Source of the DNA: JAUXFK01 sp034189035
Lineage (GTDB): Bacteria; Desulfobacterota; UBA8473
Direction of reading: 5' to 3'
Length of the DNA stretch: 64,000 nt
NCBI GenBank assembly: GCA_034189035.1
Contig: JAXHVA010000003.1
Coordinates: 1-64,000 of the forward strand
The position numbers were made by a program, and so were the translations under genes. The notes under the pieces were generated by a model. It worked only from the letters and a program-made list of their open reading frames with translations, was not told where the DNA came from and did not search any database. Shown one piece after another: positions 45,145 through 53,802 of this stretch. Position 1 is the stretch's first letter. Each line of letters begins with the position of its first letter.

Positions 45145-45474
45145 ATGAAGAAGTCACTTTATACTACTACAGCAATATACATCGTTCTTTGCCTATTGAG
45201 TCCTGTTCCTTTTTCTCATGCTGAAAGTGGAAAGGAGATCTTTCAGACAAAATGCGGAGCTTGCCATAGGAGCGGTGGGAATGCACCTGATTTCTCGCCT
45301 GTGAAGTATGCAGAGGCCCAGTGGAAGCGGTTTTTTGAAAAGAACAGGCATGCAAGAAGGACAGATATAAGCGATAAGATATCCCCTTCAGAAATGGAAA
45401 AAGTGAAGACCTATCTGATGAATCATGGTGCGGATTCGGACTTACCGATCGCTGCGGGTTTATTTTCGAATTAA
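45145..45474 (+). CDS. Small secreted monoheme c-type cytochrome, array
   Basis: This 109-residue precursor has signal IYIVLCLLSPVPFSHA and heme site CGACH (Cys37, Cys40, His41) followed by RSGGNAPDFSPVKYA. The shared block is QWKRFFEKNRHARRTDIS. The C-terminal motif is YLMNHGADSDLPIAAG with Gly instead of the second Ala, and the tail extends to LFSN. It lies 28 bp before barrel 5 and starts behind GGGGGAG. Confidence 0.88.
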   Translation: MKKSLYTTTAIYIVLCLLSPVPFSHAESGKEIFQTKCGACHRSGGNAPDFSPVKYAEAQWKRFFEKNRHARRTDISDKISPSEMEKVKTYLMNHGADSDLPIAAGLFSN

Positions 45475-45502
45475 TCGAGAAGATCGAGAGGGGGGGGGTG
45501 AA

Positions 45503-46906
45503 ATGGTAAAGAGGTTCATTACATATCTTTTTATTGGATTTGCAATTGAGCTAGTCATGATTCCTCTAAAGTCTGAAGCGTCCAGACATGAGGATCTTAA
45601 GTTGATGAAAGAGGATATCGTAGAATTGTCCGACAGACTCGATAGGGTGGAGACCAAATCGATCCTCGATCGGGTTATTATCGGTGGTGAGTTTCGATCA
45701 AGGCTTAATTACTTTAAGTACGAGGACACCACTGCTACTTTAGATTTGTTTACATCAGGGGCGGAGGATGATGCGACTACTGAGGATATCTGGTCAAATA
45801 GACTTCGGCTTAATCTGAGGACGGATGTTACCTATAACCTTGTATTCCACGGCAGGCTCACCTATTTCAAGCTCTGGGGAGAGAGCAATTTCTTTATGCC
45901 CGAAATGGATATGACCATTCCCAGTATTCCTGACAGCGAAGGGAATCTCCATGTGGAGCGGGCCTACATCGATTATCGCATTCCTGATTCGCACATTGTC
46001 ATCTCATTTGGGCGTTTGCCTACAAACGAGGGGCCTCCGAATGGTTTGAGGGATTACACAACCCGGAAGGCGACCTATCCAAGACTCTTCATCGATGGAG
46101 AATCGGACGGTATCATCGCAAGTTTTTCCCTTGATGAATGGACGAATTCAAAAGGATCCACCTTCAGACTCCATTATTTTGGTTTTATAACGAATACCCT
46201 TCAGGATAAGGGGGTTGATTTTGATAATAGCAGATTACTCGTTGCATCGTTTGAGACACAGGTCCCTGAAATTAAAAACTCCTTTATGTGGATTAGCTTT
46301 GCAAAACTATTAGATCTGCCAACTGGCGAAGCCTATAGTGACTTATACGGCACATTAGATGCCCCGCCGATTACAAGCGCTCCAGAAGACGGTGGGCATG
46401 GGGAGCTTTACTGTCTCCATTTTCAATTCAATGATATCAATGAAAGCGGTCTCGATTGTTTTGCATCTTTCGCGCTGATCTCCGTTTACCCGAGGTCAAG
46501 AGGTACGGTCTTTGGAGGTATCTATGAGGTGGGGATATTCGGCGATAATCTCAATGGAGACCTGGGGGAGAGCCGTGATGGTAACTCCATATATCTGGGG
46601 CTTCGCTATGAGCTTCCTATCGACGTATTCAATAACCCAAAGATCGGCCTTGAATACAACCATTCTTCTAAATATTGGTTTGGAATGTTTTCGAGCGGGA
46701 GTGGAGATCTTGTAAATAAGCTGAATGTAGGAGGAGATGCTTACGAGATATATTTCATCCAGCCAATCATTGAGAAAAGGATGTTTTGCAGGTTTGGCGG
46801 AGTGTATATGGATTATGATTATGATAAATCGAATACCTTTGTTTCTGTGCCAGATAGCGATATGACTCTTATCAACAGCTATTTACTCATGGATGTGAGG
46901 TTTTAA
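45503..46906 (+). CDS. DUF3373-like outer-membrane barrel 5 (type II)
   Basis: This 467-residue precursor begins MVKRFITYLFIGFAIELVMI, a signal peptide. It has the helix LMKEDIVELSDRLDRVETKS and strands to the terminal MDVRF. It groups with barrel 2 (NEGPPNGLRDYTTRKATYP, LFIDGESDGI, GLDCFASFALISVYPRSRG, EKRMFCRFGGVYMDYDYD). ATG 45503 follows a long G-run that acts as ribosome site; the frame is open further upstream but overlaps the cytochrome gene. The interleaving of types I and II suggests shuffling of units rather than simple recent doubling. Confidence 0.75.
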   Translation: MVKRFITYLFIGFAIELVMIPLKSEASRHEDLKLMKEDIVELSDRLDRVETKSILDRVIIGGEFRSRLNYFKYEDTTATLDLFTSGAEDDATTEDIWSNRLRLNLRTDVTYNLVFHGRLTYFKLWGESNFFMPEMDMTIPSIPDSEGNLHVERAYIDYRIPDSHIVISFGRLPTNEGPPNGLRDYTTRKATYPRLFIDGESDGIIASFSLDEWTNSKGSTFRLHYFGFITNTLQDKGVDFDNSRLLVASFETQVPEIKNSFMWISFAKLLDLPTGEAYSDLYGTLDAPPITSAPEDGGHGELYCLHFQFNDINESGLDCFASFALISVYPRSRGTVFGGIYEVGIFGDNLNGDLGESRDGNSIYLGLRYELPIDVFNNPKIGLEYNHSSKYWFGMFSSGSGDLVNKLNVGGDAYEIYFIQPIIEKRMFCRFGGVYMDYDYDKSNTFVSVPDSDMTLINSYLLMDVRF

Positions 46907-46937
46907 AAAGATTTATGCATAATGAAGGGGAGGAAAG

Positions 46938-47264
46938 ATGCAAAAAAACGGATTTATTTTTGGAATAATTCTGTTTTTCTTGATTTCTCAATATCCGTCT
47001 TTTTCCCATGCTGAAAAGGGGAAAGTGATCTTTCAGACAAGATGCGGGGCCTGCCATAAAAAAGGTGGGGATGCGCCGGATTTCTCTCCTGTGAAGTATG
47101 CAAAAGCCCAGTGGAATCGATTCTTTGAAAAAAACAGGCATGCGAGAAGGATGGATATAAGCGACAAGGTATCTCCTTCAGAGATGAAGACAGTGAAGAA
47201 CTATCTGATGGCGCATAGTGCAGATTCGGATTTACCGATTGCTGCAGGTCTCTTTTCCGATTAA
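46938..47264 (+). CDS. Small secreted monoheme c-type cytochrome, array
   Basis: This 108-residue precursor has signal IFGIILFFLISQYPSFSHA and heme site CGACH (Cys36, Cys39, His40) followed by KKGGDAPDFSPVKYAKA. The block reads QWNRFFEKNRHARRMDIS, with Asn for the usual Lys, and the C-terminus YLMAHSADSDLPIAAG. It lies 31 bp after barrel 5 and 23 bp before barrel 6, so it is firmly inside the operon. The broken gene at 48717 is its nearest relative. Confidence 0.88.
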   Translation: MQKNGFIFGIILFFLISQYPSFSHAEKGKVIFQTRCGACHKKGGDAPDFSPVKYAKAQWNRFFEKNRHARRMDISDKVSPSEMKTVKNYLMAHSADSDLPIAAGLFSD

Positions 47265-47287
47265 TTTAGAAAATCAGGGAGGGTGAG

Positions 47288-48682
47288 ATGGTAAAGAGGG
47301 GCATTACATATCTTCTTCTTGGGTTTATAATTGGATTTCTTATGATTCCCCTGACGGCTGAAGCATCCAACCATGAGGATCTCAGGCTGATGGAAGAGGA
47401 TATCACAGAACTGTCCGGAAGGCTAGATAAGGTGGAGACCAAATCGATCCTCGATCGGGTTGTTATAGGGGGTGAATTCAGGACAAGGATGGATTATATC
47501 CGATACAAAGATACAATGGAAAGCGGAATAAAGGACGATGCGAATACAGAGGATGTCTGGTCAAACCGGTTGCGACTTAACCTGAAGGCGGATATTACTG
47601 ATGACCTGGTATTTCATGGGAGACTCACCTGTTTTAAATTATGGGGAGAGAGCAATTTCATTGGGTATGAAAGGGATATGTATCATCCCAGTATCCCGGA
47701 TAGCGAAGGGAATCTCCATGTGGAGAGGGCCTATGTGGATTATGCCATACCCGATTTGCAGATCAGTTTCACAATTGGTCGTCTTCCCACAAACGAGGGG
47801 CCTCCAGCTGAATTGAGAGAGAATCGGACGAGGAAGGCAACCTATCCAAAACTCCTCGTGGATGCAGAACTCGATGGAATATTTCTCAATATATACCTCG
47901 ATCAATTTACGGATCTGAAGAAATCCGTATTAAGGTTTGTTTATCCAAAGTTGTTTCAAAATTACCAGAAGTATAGAGGGATAGAGATTAAAGACACCTC
48001 TGCCCCCTCAGTCACTTTTGAGTCGCAGGTTCCCAATATCGAAAACTCACTTCTTTGGTTGAGCTACACAAAGCTTCTCTCTTTGGCTACGTTTACAGAA
48101 TTGCCCGCAGAATATGAGGCACTTGGTTATCGCATCACTTCACCTGCTGAAGATTTTGGAGAGCTTACATTCTATACCTTGCATATCCAGTTTGATGACA
48201 TCAATAAAGATGGTCTTGATTGGTTTTTGAGTTTTATTTATGGTGAGATCGATGCAAGTTCCGAAGGTTCAACGGTCACTACACCGTTTGGTTCATATGA
48301 AATAGGAATATTCGGTGATAGTATAAACGGAAACCTAGGCGAGTCCCGCTCATTCTCTGGTTTTTATACGGGTCTGAGATACAAACTGCCTATTAAAAGA
48401 TGGAAAAATCCAAAGATAGGATTCGAGTACAACCATGGTTCAAAATACTTTGCTGGTTTAGCCGGTATGGGGAGCGGATATCTGATAAACAAACTTTTGA
48501 TTCATGGAGATGCCTATGAACTGTACTATATTCAGCCCATAGATAATAAACGGATGTTCTTACGCATGGGCGGTGTTTATATTGATCATGATTATTATAA
48601 CCGGCTGGTGGCGTATGGGAGTGTATCGAAAAGTGATATGACAATAACGAACGTATATCTGCTTTTGGATGTGTTGTTTTAA
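47288..48682 (+). CDS. DUF3373-like outer-membrane barrel 6
   Basis: This 464-residue precursor has signal MVKRGITYLLLGFIIGFLMI, the helix LMEEDITELSGRLDKVETKS and strands from VVIGGEFRTRMDYIRYKD to the terminal LLDVLF. Middle blocks are ERAYVDYAIPD, GRLPTNEGPPAELRENRTRK, DDINKDGLDWFLSFIYGEID and GFEYNHGSKYF. It is close to barrel 4. It follows its cytochrome by 23 bp. A channel or scaffold in the outer membrane is the likely role. Confidence 0.75.
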   Translation: MVKRGITYLLLGFIIGFLMIPLTAEASNHEDLRLMEEDITELSGRLDKVETKSILDRVVIGGEFRTRMDYIRYKDTMESGIKDDANTEDVWSNRLRLNLKADITDDLVFHGRLTCFKLWGESNFIGYERDMYHPSIPDSEGNLHVERAYVDYAIPDLQISFTIGRLPTNEGPPAELRENRTRKATYPKLLVDAELDGIFLNIYLDQFTDLKKSVLRFVYPKLFQNYQKYRGIEIKDTSAPSVTFESQVPNIENSLLWLSYTKLLSLATFTELPAEYEALGYRITSPAEDFGELTFYTLHIQFDDINKDGLDWFLSFIYGEIDASSEGSTVTTPFGSYEIGIFGDSINGNLGESRSFSGFYTGLRYKLPIKRWKNPKIGFEYNHGSKYFAGLAGMGSGYLINKLLIHGDAYELYYIQPIDNKRMFLRMGGVYIDHDYYNRLVAYGSVSKSDMTITNVYLLLDVLF

Positions 48683-48716
48683 ATGAGTAATAGGAACTAG
48701 GCAAGGGAGAGCAAAG

Positions 48717-49035
48717 ATGCGAAAAACCGGGTTTTTTTGGAGTAATTTTGTTCTTCTTGATTTCTCAATATCCGTCTTTTTCTTATGCTGAAAAGGGAAA
48801 AATGATCTTTCAGACAAATGCGGGTATTGTCATAAAAAAGATGGGGATGCGCCGTATTTCTCTTCTGTGTAAATATGATGAGGCTCAGTGGAACCGCTTC
48901 TTTGAAAAACAGGCACGCGAGAAGGAAGGATATAAGCGACAAGATATCCTCTTCACAGAGGGATGCAATGAAAAACTATCTGATTGGCTCATGGTGCGGA
49001 TTCAGACTTGCCGATCCCTGCTGGTTTGTTTTTAG
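48717..49035 (+). pseudogene. Frameshifted cytochrome gene in array
   Basis: The DNA closely follows the gene at 46938, but at least three small indels break the frame. The signal part ISQYPSFSYAEKGKMIFQT is in one frame. The heme site would read CGYCH in the next. KYDEAQWNRFFEK returns to the first frame, and the end is shifted again. No frame makes a full cytochrome. It lies where the partner of barrel 7 would be expected. Confidence 0.85.
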
Positions 49036-49067
49036 ATATGATCTATATTAATATCAAGGAGGGTGAA

Positions 49068-50435
49068 ATGGTAAGGAGATTTATTACATATCTTCTTCTT
49101 GGGTTTACAATTGTATTTCTTATGATTCCTCTCACGCCTGAAGCGTCCAGTCATACCGATCTCAGACTGATGGAAGAGGACATTGCAGAACTGTCAAACA
49201 GGCTCGACAAGGTAGAGACCAAGTCGATCCTCGATCGGGTTATAATAGGAGGGGAGTTTCGCACCAGGATGGACTATTTTCGTTATAAAGACACAATGAC
49301 AATCGGAATAAAGGACGATGCGAATACAGAGGATATCTGGTCGAACAGGCTGCGACTTAACCTGAAGGTTGATATTACCGATGACCTGGTATTTCACGGC
49401 AGAATCGCATGCTTCAAATTATGGGGAGAGAGTAATTTCGATGAAATCGCAAATAACTCTAATTATCCCAGCATTCCGGACAGTGAAGGGAATCTTCATG
49501 TAGAGCGGGCCTACATCGATTATCGCATCCCTGATTTACACCTTTCATTCACCTGTGGACGTCTCCCTTCAAGCGAGGGGCCTCCGAGTGGGATGAGAGA
49601 GAATCGGCTAAGGAAGGCGACCTGGCCCAAAGCAGCCGGAGATATAGAGATGGATGGTTTGATTGCGAGTATTTACCTCGATGAATGGACGGATTTAGAG
49701 AATTCCTTGATACGCATTTTATACATAAAGGTCTATCAGAATTGGCTTGAATATAGAGGGGTAGATGCAAAAGATTCCTGGGGTCCTGCAATTGTCTTTG
49801 AAACACAGGTCCCCAATATTGATAATTCTTTAATGATTCTCGGTCATTCAAGGATTATAACCCTACGTCCACTGGAAGGCCTACCCGGCATGACTGTTGC
49901 CAGTATTCCTGATAAGCAAGGAGGAATAAACTTGACTCTCTTCCACATCGAGTTCAATAATATAAATGAGGATGGACTCGATTGGTTTTTCACTTATGGT
50001 TATGCGCATTTCGACCCGAGTTCCCAGGGTACGCTCTTTACAACGGGTTTGGAACTGGGAATATTCGGCGATAACCTCAGTGGAAATCTGGGAGAGTCGA
50101 AAAGCGGTAAAATTGCCCATACGGGTTTCAGGTACGAACTGCCCATTGAGAACTGGAAAAATCCCAAGATTGGTTTTGAATACAATCATGGATCAAAGTA
50201 CTGGGCAAGATTTCTCAATACAGGCGGTGGGGAGCTCATAAACAAGCTTATGGTAAATGGCGATGCGTATGAGTTATACTATATCCAGCCAATTGATAAA
50301 GAGAAGATGTTTTTACGCTTCGGTGGTATTTACATGGATTTCGATTACGAAAACCCGTTTATTTTCTATGGCAGCATGACTGAAACCGATATGACCGTGA
50401 CCAATGCATATCTTCTTTTGGATGTGTTGTTTTAA
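49068..50435 (+). CDS. DUF3373-like outer-membrane barrel 7
   Basis: This 455-residue precursor begins MVRRFITYLLLGFTIVFLMI. The helix is LMEEDIAELSNRLDKVETKS and the barrel runs from VIIGGEFRTRMDYFRYKD to the terminal LLDVLF. In the middle it has KATWPKAAGDIEMDGLIASIYLDEW, a trait shared with barrel 3. ATG 49068 follows GGAGGG; the longer frame runs into the decayed cytochrome. It is the last unit of the array, followed 236 bp later by a strong terminator. Its direct cytochrome partner is dead, so it may use a neighbour's cytochrome. Confidence 0.75.
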   Translation: MVRRFITYLLLGFTIVFLMIPLTPEASSHTDLRLMEEDIAELSNRLDKVETKSILDRVIIGGEFRTRMDYFRYKDTMTIGIKDDANTEDIWSNRLRLNLKVDITDDLVFHGRIACFKLWGESNFDEIANNSNYPSIPDSEGNLHVERAYIDYRIPDLHLSFTCGRLPSSEGPPSGMRENRLRKATWPKAAGDIEMDGLIASIYLDEWTDLENSLIRILYIKVYQNWLEYRGVDAKDSWGPAIVFETQVPNIDNSLMILGHSRIITLRPLEGLPGMTVASIPDKQGGINLTLFHIEFNNINEDGLDWFFTYGYAHFDPSSQGTLFTTGLELGIFGDNLSGNLGESKSGKIAHTGFRYELPIENWKNPKIGFEYNHGSKYWARFLNTGGGELINKLMVNGDAYELYYIQPIDKEKMFLRFGGIYMDFDYENPFIFYGSMTETDMTVTNAYLLLDVLF

Positions 50436-50671
50436 AGTTAATGAACATTAACAGAGCCTGTCAAAAACCCCTGTTGTACAAACTTCCTTTTGTTTTCAGC
50501 CTTAGAAGACGAGTTTCCCTGCACTGACTTGAAAAGCATATATATGTTTTTCCTTCTATGAAACACTTTTAGTCCGTTAAACAGTTCAAAACAAAACCTT
50601 CGTAACAAAAAAGTCCTGGACAAAAGAAGATGCCATTCAAATGGGTCGATTAGGTTCAGGGTTTTTAGAAC

Positions 50672-50710
50672 AGGCCATCTGATCTAAGTATAAGATGGCC
50701 TTATTTTTTT
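50672..50710 (+). terminator. Rho-independent terminator after the array
   Basis: AGGCCATCT (50672-50680) and AGATGGCCT (50693-50701) form a perfect 9-bp stem around a 12-nt loop. It is followed by TTATTTTTTT (stem end to 50710). It closes the plus-strand array and insulates carD. Confidence 0.85.
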
Positions 50711-50771
50711 ATCTTCAATATCCTTGTCTTTGCTTCTTTAATTGAGCTGTAATCTGAAAAATTATTAACTG

Positions 50772-50800
50772 TTGACTATACGGTTGAAATGTGTTAAGTT
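50772..50800 (+). promoter_or_regulatory. Probable carD promoter
   Basis: TTGACT (50772-50777) and TAAGTT (50795-50800) have a 17-bp spacer. The carD ATG is at 50846, 46 bp after the -10 box. Confidence 0.55.
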
Positions 50801-50845
50801 CACCAAGTAGAGAAGTGAAAAAGCACAGATGGGAGGTATTGTCGT

Positions 50846-51328
50846 ATGTTTAAGATAGGAGACGTAGCAGTATACCCTTCACATGGTGTAGGAGTTATTC
50901 AGTCTATTGAGAACAAAAAGATCTCTGATAAAGAACAGACTTTTTTTATCTTCAGAATATTAGACAGTGATATGACCATAATGATCCCCATTGACAATAT
51001 CAAAACAGTTGGTCTTCGAAGGGTAATCCATATGGATGAAGTCTCCAGAGTTTATGAGATATTAAGAAAGAAAGATATAGAGGTCGAGAATCAAACATGG
51101 AATAGAAGATACCGCGAATACACACAAAAGATCAAGAGCGGTTCAGTATTTGAAGTGGCTGAGGTGCTTAGAGATCTCTTTATATTAAAGCTCGAAAAAG
51201 ATCTCTCCTTTGGGGAGAGAAAGATGCTCGATTCAGCAAGAAACCTTTTGGTAAAAGAACTCTCAATTGCCCAAAACATTACAGAAGAGGTTATAGAAGA
51301 TAATATCAAGAGTATCTTTGGCAGCTAG
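50846..51328 (+). CDS. CarD/CdnL-family transcription regulator
   Basis: This 160-residue protein has the N-terminal RNA-polymerase-interacting Tudor-like domain (FKIGDVAVYPSHGVGVIQSIE) and a helical C-terminal DNA-contacting domain (FEVAEVLRDLFILKLEKDLSFGERKMLDSARNLL). CarD proteins bind the RNA polymerase beta subunit and stabilise open complexes at many promoters. It is followed by PIN/TRAM, ispD and ispF genes, the usual order in deltaproteobacteria. ATG follows GGGAGG. Confidence 0.92.
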   Translation: MFKIGDVAVYPSHGVGVIQSIENKKISDKEQTFFIFRILDSDMTIMIPIDNIKTVGLRRVIHMDEVSRVYEILRKKDIEVENQTWNRRYREYTQKIKSGSVFEVAEVLRDLFILKLEKDLSFGERKMLDSARNLLVKELSIAQNITEEVIEDNIKSIFGS

Positions 51329-51885
51329 TATTCAAGCCTAATAAACAACAGCCCTTTCAATTGAATTACAGGCAGATGATTTGTTTGCTTCTTACCTAAA
51401 TGGTAAGTCCTCAGGTTGTCATATTTAAGATTCAACGACGATGAATATTGAACGATTTTGAAGATTCTGAGCATAACAACAGCTATGTGAATAGACTCGA
51501 AAAGTGTAACGCCTAATAAAGAAGCCGGGACTTGTAAAGGACTACGGGTTGAATAGACAGATGTAAGGACTTTTCAGATTCACGGTTCCACGGTTCAAGG
51601 TGAGAAAACGATGGATATAGAAGAGTATAAAGATAAGGCGGCCAGCCCTGAGCCTTGAACGTAATAACCTCTAAAAAGAACATTTCGCACAACGATTTCA
51701 AAGATTTCTATGAGCAGGCAACACAGAATACGAGCTATGTTCATGGATTCGTCAACTCTCTCAAAATAAAAACGTGAAGTAGTCAACCGAGAGCTTGACA
51801 ACGTGAGAAGTTGCGTAAAATTTTCTGAAATTTGAAAAAAAGTGTACCTCGTATCGATATTAAGAGTAAAGGAGGTGGTTGATAG
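51329..51885. other. Intergenic region without gene
   Basis: This 557-bp stretch between carD and the PIN/TRAM gene holds no gene I can support. A TTGACA at 51795-51800 with TAAAAT 15 bp later is a weak promoter candidate. Short repeats such as CACGGTTCCACGGTTCAAGG (near 51582-51600) are present. An excellent ribosome site (AAAGGAGGTGG) ends it. Confidence 0.45.
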
Positions 51886-52917
51886 GTGGGAACTACACTT
51901 TTGCGAGTTTTCCTCGTTTTGATTTGTTGTCTAGGTGCGTACTATATTATCTATGATTTTTTTAGCTCTTTATCTTTAGCAATATTGGGAGTATTCGCAG
52001 GTCTGCTTATTTCCTTAACTGTAATTTTTTTAGAAAAGCGTATTTTAAATTATCCGATGAGATCCATAGTGGGAGGATGTGTGGGTCTGATCATTGGTCT
52101 CATTATAGCAAACCTTTTTTCTTATGCATTCTTGTTCAGCTTATTCGGGGGGCAGCTTCCAGGTCTTATTGCCCATATATTGACGAATGCCATTGTGGGG
52201 TATATCGGTCTGAGGGTAGGGACAAAGAAAGGAGAAGAGTTCAAACTCTCTGATTTAGTAATGTTTTATAAGAGGCGCCCACCTGGAGAGAGTATAAAAA
52301 TCTTAGATACAAATGTTATTATCGACGGTAGAATAGCAGATATCTGTGAAACTGGATTCATTGAAGGAACATTTATCATTCCCAATTTTATTCTTCTTGA
52401 ATTGCAACATATTGCCGATTCTTCTGACTCTATAAAGCGAACCAGAGGGAGAAGCGGCTTAGACATATTAGAAAGGATGCAAAAACAGGCTGGTTTAGAT
52501 GTGAGGATTGTAGAGCAAGATTTTCCGAAGATAAAGGATGTGGATGCCAAGCTCGTAGCGTTAGCCAAGGAAATGGAAGCAAAGGTCATTACAAATGATT
52601 TTAACCTCAACAAGGTAGCGCAACTTCGGGGAGTCTCAGTATTGAATATAAACCAGCTGGCGAATGCCCTCAAGCCGGTCGTGCTTCCTGGGGAGATTAT
52701 GAATGTCCGGATATTGAGGGAGGGGAAGGAGTCTGGGCAGGGGGTGGCATACCTCGATGACGGTACAATGGTTGTGGTTGATCATGCGAAAAATCATGTA
52801 GGAAAAAAGGTCGATGTCTCTGTGACCAGTGTTTTGCAGACTACTGCTGGAAGAATGATCTTTTCTGTTTTAAGAGAAGAGGCCTCCAGTAGGATTGTAC
52901 AAAATTTGGGGTATTAA
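51886..52917 (+). CDS. Membrane-anchored PIN/TRAM domain protein (YacL type)
   Basis: This 343-residue protein has about four N-terminal membrane helices (residues about 5-110), a PIN nuclease domain starting near residue 138 (ILDTNVIIDGRIADI, with later acidic residues in DVDAKLVALA and ITNDFNLN) and a C-terminal TRAM domain (GEIMNVRILREGKE, GVAYLDDGTMVVVD). It is a putative membrane-bound RNase of the YacL family, function not settled. The GTG start is supported by AAAGGAGGTGG about 8 bp upstream. It precedes ispD as in many anaerobes. Confidence 0.9.
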   Translation: MGTTLLRVFLVLICCLGAYYIIYDFFSSLSLAILGVFAGLLISLTVIFLEKRILNYPMRSIVGGCVGLIIGLIIANLFSYAFLFSLFGGQLPGLIAHILTNAIVGYIGLRVGTKKGEEFKLSDLVMFYKRRPPGESIKILDTNVIIDGRIADICETGFIEGTFIIPNFILLELQHIADSSDSIKRTRGRSGLDILERMQKQAGLDVRIVEQDFPKIKDVDAKLVALAKEMEAKVITNDFNLNKVAQLRGVSVLNINQLANALKPVVLPGEIMNVRILREGKESGQGVAYLDDGTMVVVDHAKNHVGKKVDVSVTSVLQTTAGRMIFSVLREEASSRIVQNLGY

Positions 52918-52970
52918 TCTTTTCACAAAAGGCAGTATTTTAGAAATTCGTATTATTTAAGTTTACCTTT

Positions 52971-53100
52971 CTGTTCTTTCCTAGCGCACATAGACGCTCA
53001 AACAACTAACTGCACAGGTTAAAATTTGACCGTCGTTCAAGCTTGATCAAAGCGTTCTATTGCATAGCGCTTAAATGGTGCAAGAATTAAACTGTTACAG
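52971..53100. repeat. Half of a type A palindromic element
   Basis: Only the right arm is present: CTGTTCTTTCCTAGCGCACA, then GGTTAAAATTTGACCGTCG, TTCTATTGCATAGCGCTTAA and the end AAACTGTTACAG. The left arm is lost. It lies directly upstream of ispD. Confidence 0.7.
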
Positions 53101-53118
53101 GTTTTAAATGGGGACTCA

Positions 53119-53802
53119 ATGAGGGTTATTGCCCTGATACCCGCTGCAGGAGTGGGAAAGAGAATGGGGCAAAGTATCAGTAAGCCATTTCTTCATATAG
53201 GGGGTAAAGCGATATTAGCCCAGACCCTTTTACGGTTTGAAGACTCAGATAGTATCAGCGAGGTGTATGTCATTATTTCTAAAATGGAGGAGCGTCGCTG
53301 TAAAGAAGAGATCATAGAAAAATACAATCTGCAAAAGGTTACTAAAATCGTTATCGGTGGTAATGAAAGACAAGTTTCTGTTAAAAACGGTCTCGATGCA
53401 ATTGAACAAGGCTGTGATCTGGTGATGATACATGATGGTAACCGTCCATTTATTACCTCTCAGCTTATAGATGAATCGATATCAAAGACCAGAAAGTGCG
53501 GAGCAACTGTAGTCTCAATCCCTGTAAAGGATACAGTAAAGACTGTCTCTTTTACAGGAGAGATTGAAGACACACTGGATCGAAAGAAACTCTGGCTTGC
53601 ACAAACCCCTCAGACTTTTCAATATGATATAATTAAAGAGGCATATGAAAATGCCTTTTCAAATAATCTTTTTGGTTATGATGATTCTTCTTTGGTAGAG
53701 GTTTTGGGGATAAGGGTGAGGACAATAATGGGTTCTTATAAGAACATTAAGATTACAACACCAGAGGATCTGATTATAGCCGAGGCCTTTCTGGAGGATT
53801 GA
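53119..53802 (+). CDS. ispD: 2-C-methyl-D-erythritol 4-phosphate cytidylyltransferase
   Basis: This 227-residue nucleotidyltransferase of the MEP isoprenoid pathway has ALIPAAGVGKRMG with the catalytic Arg and Lys (KPFLHIGG), VMIHDGNRPF and the IPVKDTVK segment. It makes CDP-ME from MEP and CTP. Length and motifs fit IspD. It lies upstream of ispF, its pathway neighbour, separated by 186 bp. A half palindromic element lies just before it. ATG 53119 is the first start of the frame. Confidence 0.95.
   Translation: MRVIALIPAAGVGKRMGQSISKPFLHIGGKAILAQTLLRFEDSDSISEVYVIISKMEERRCKEEIIEKYNLQKVTKIVIGGNERQVSVKNGLDAIEQGCDLVMIHDGNRPFITSQLIDESISKTRKCGATVVSIPVKDTVKTVSFTGEIEDTLDRKKLWLAQTPQTFQYDIIKEAYENAFSNNLFGYDDSSLVEVLGIRVRTIMGSYKNIKITTPEDLIIAEAFLED

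Noticed and set aside
48748..49035. Intact 95-residue protein in the array
   Set aside because: The frame mixes cytochrome-like pieces with shifted nonsense and lacks CxxCH, so it is a frameshifted cytochrome.
10043..53100. CRISPR array or integron attC sites as explanation for the repeats
   Set aside because: Copies are kilobases apart, are individually palindromic over 90-275 bp and lie between ordinary genes. There are no regularly spaced short repeats, cas genes or integrase.
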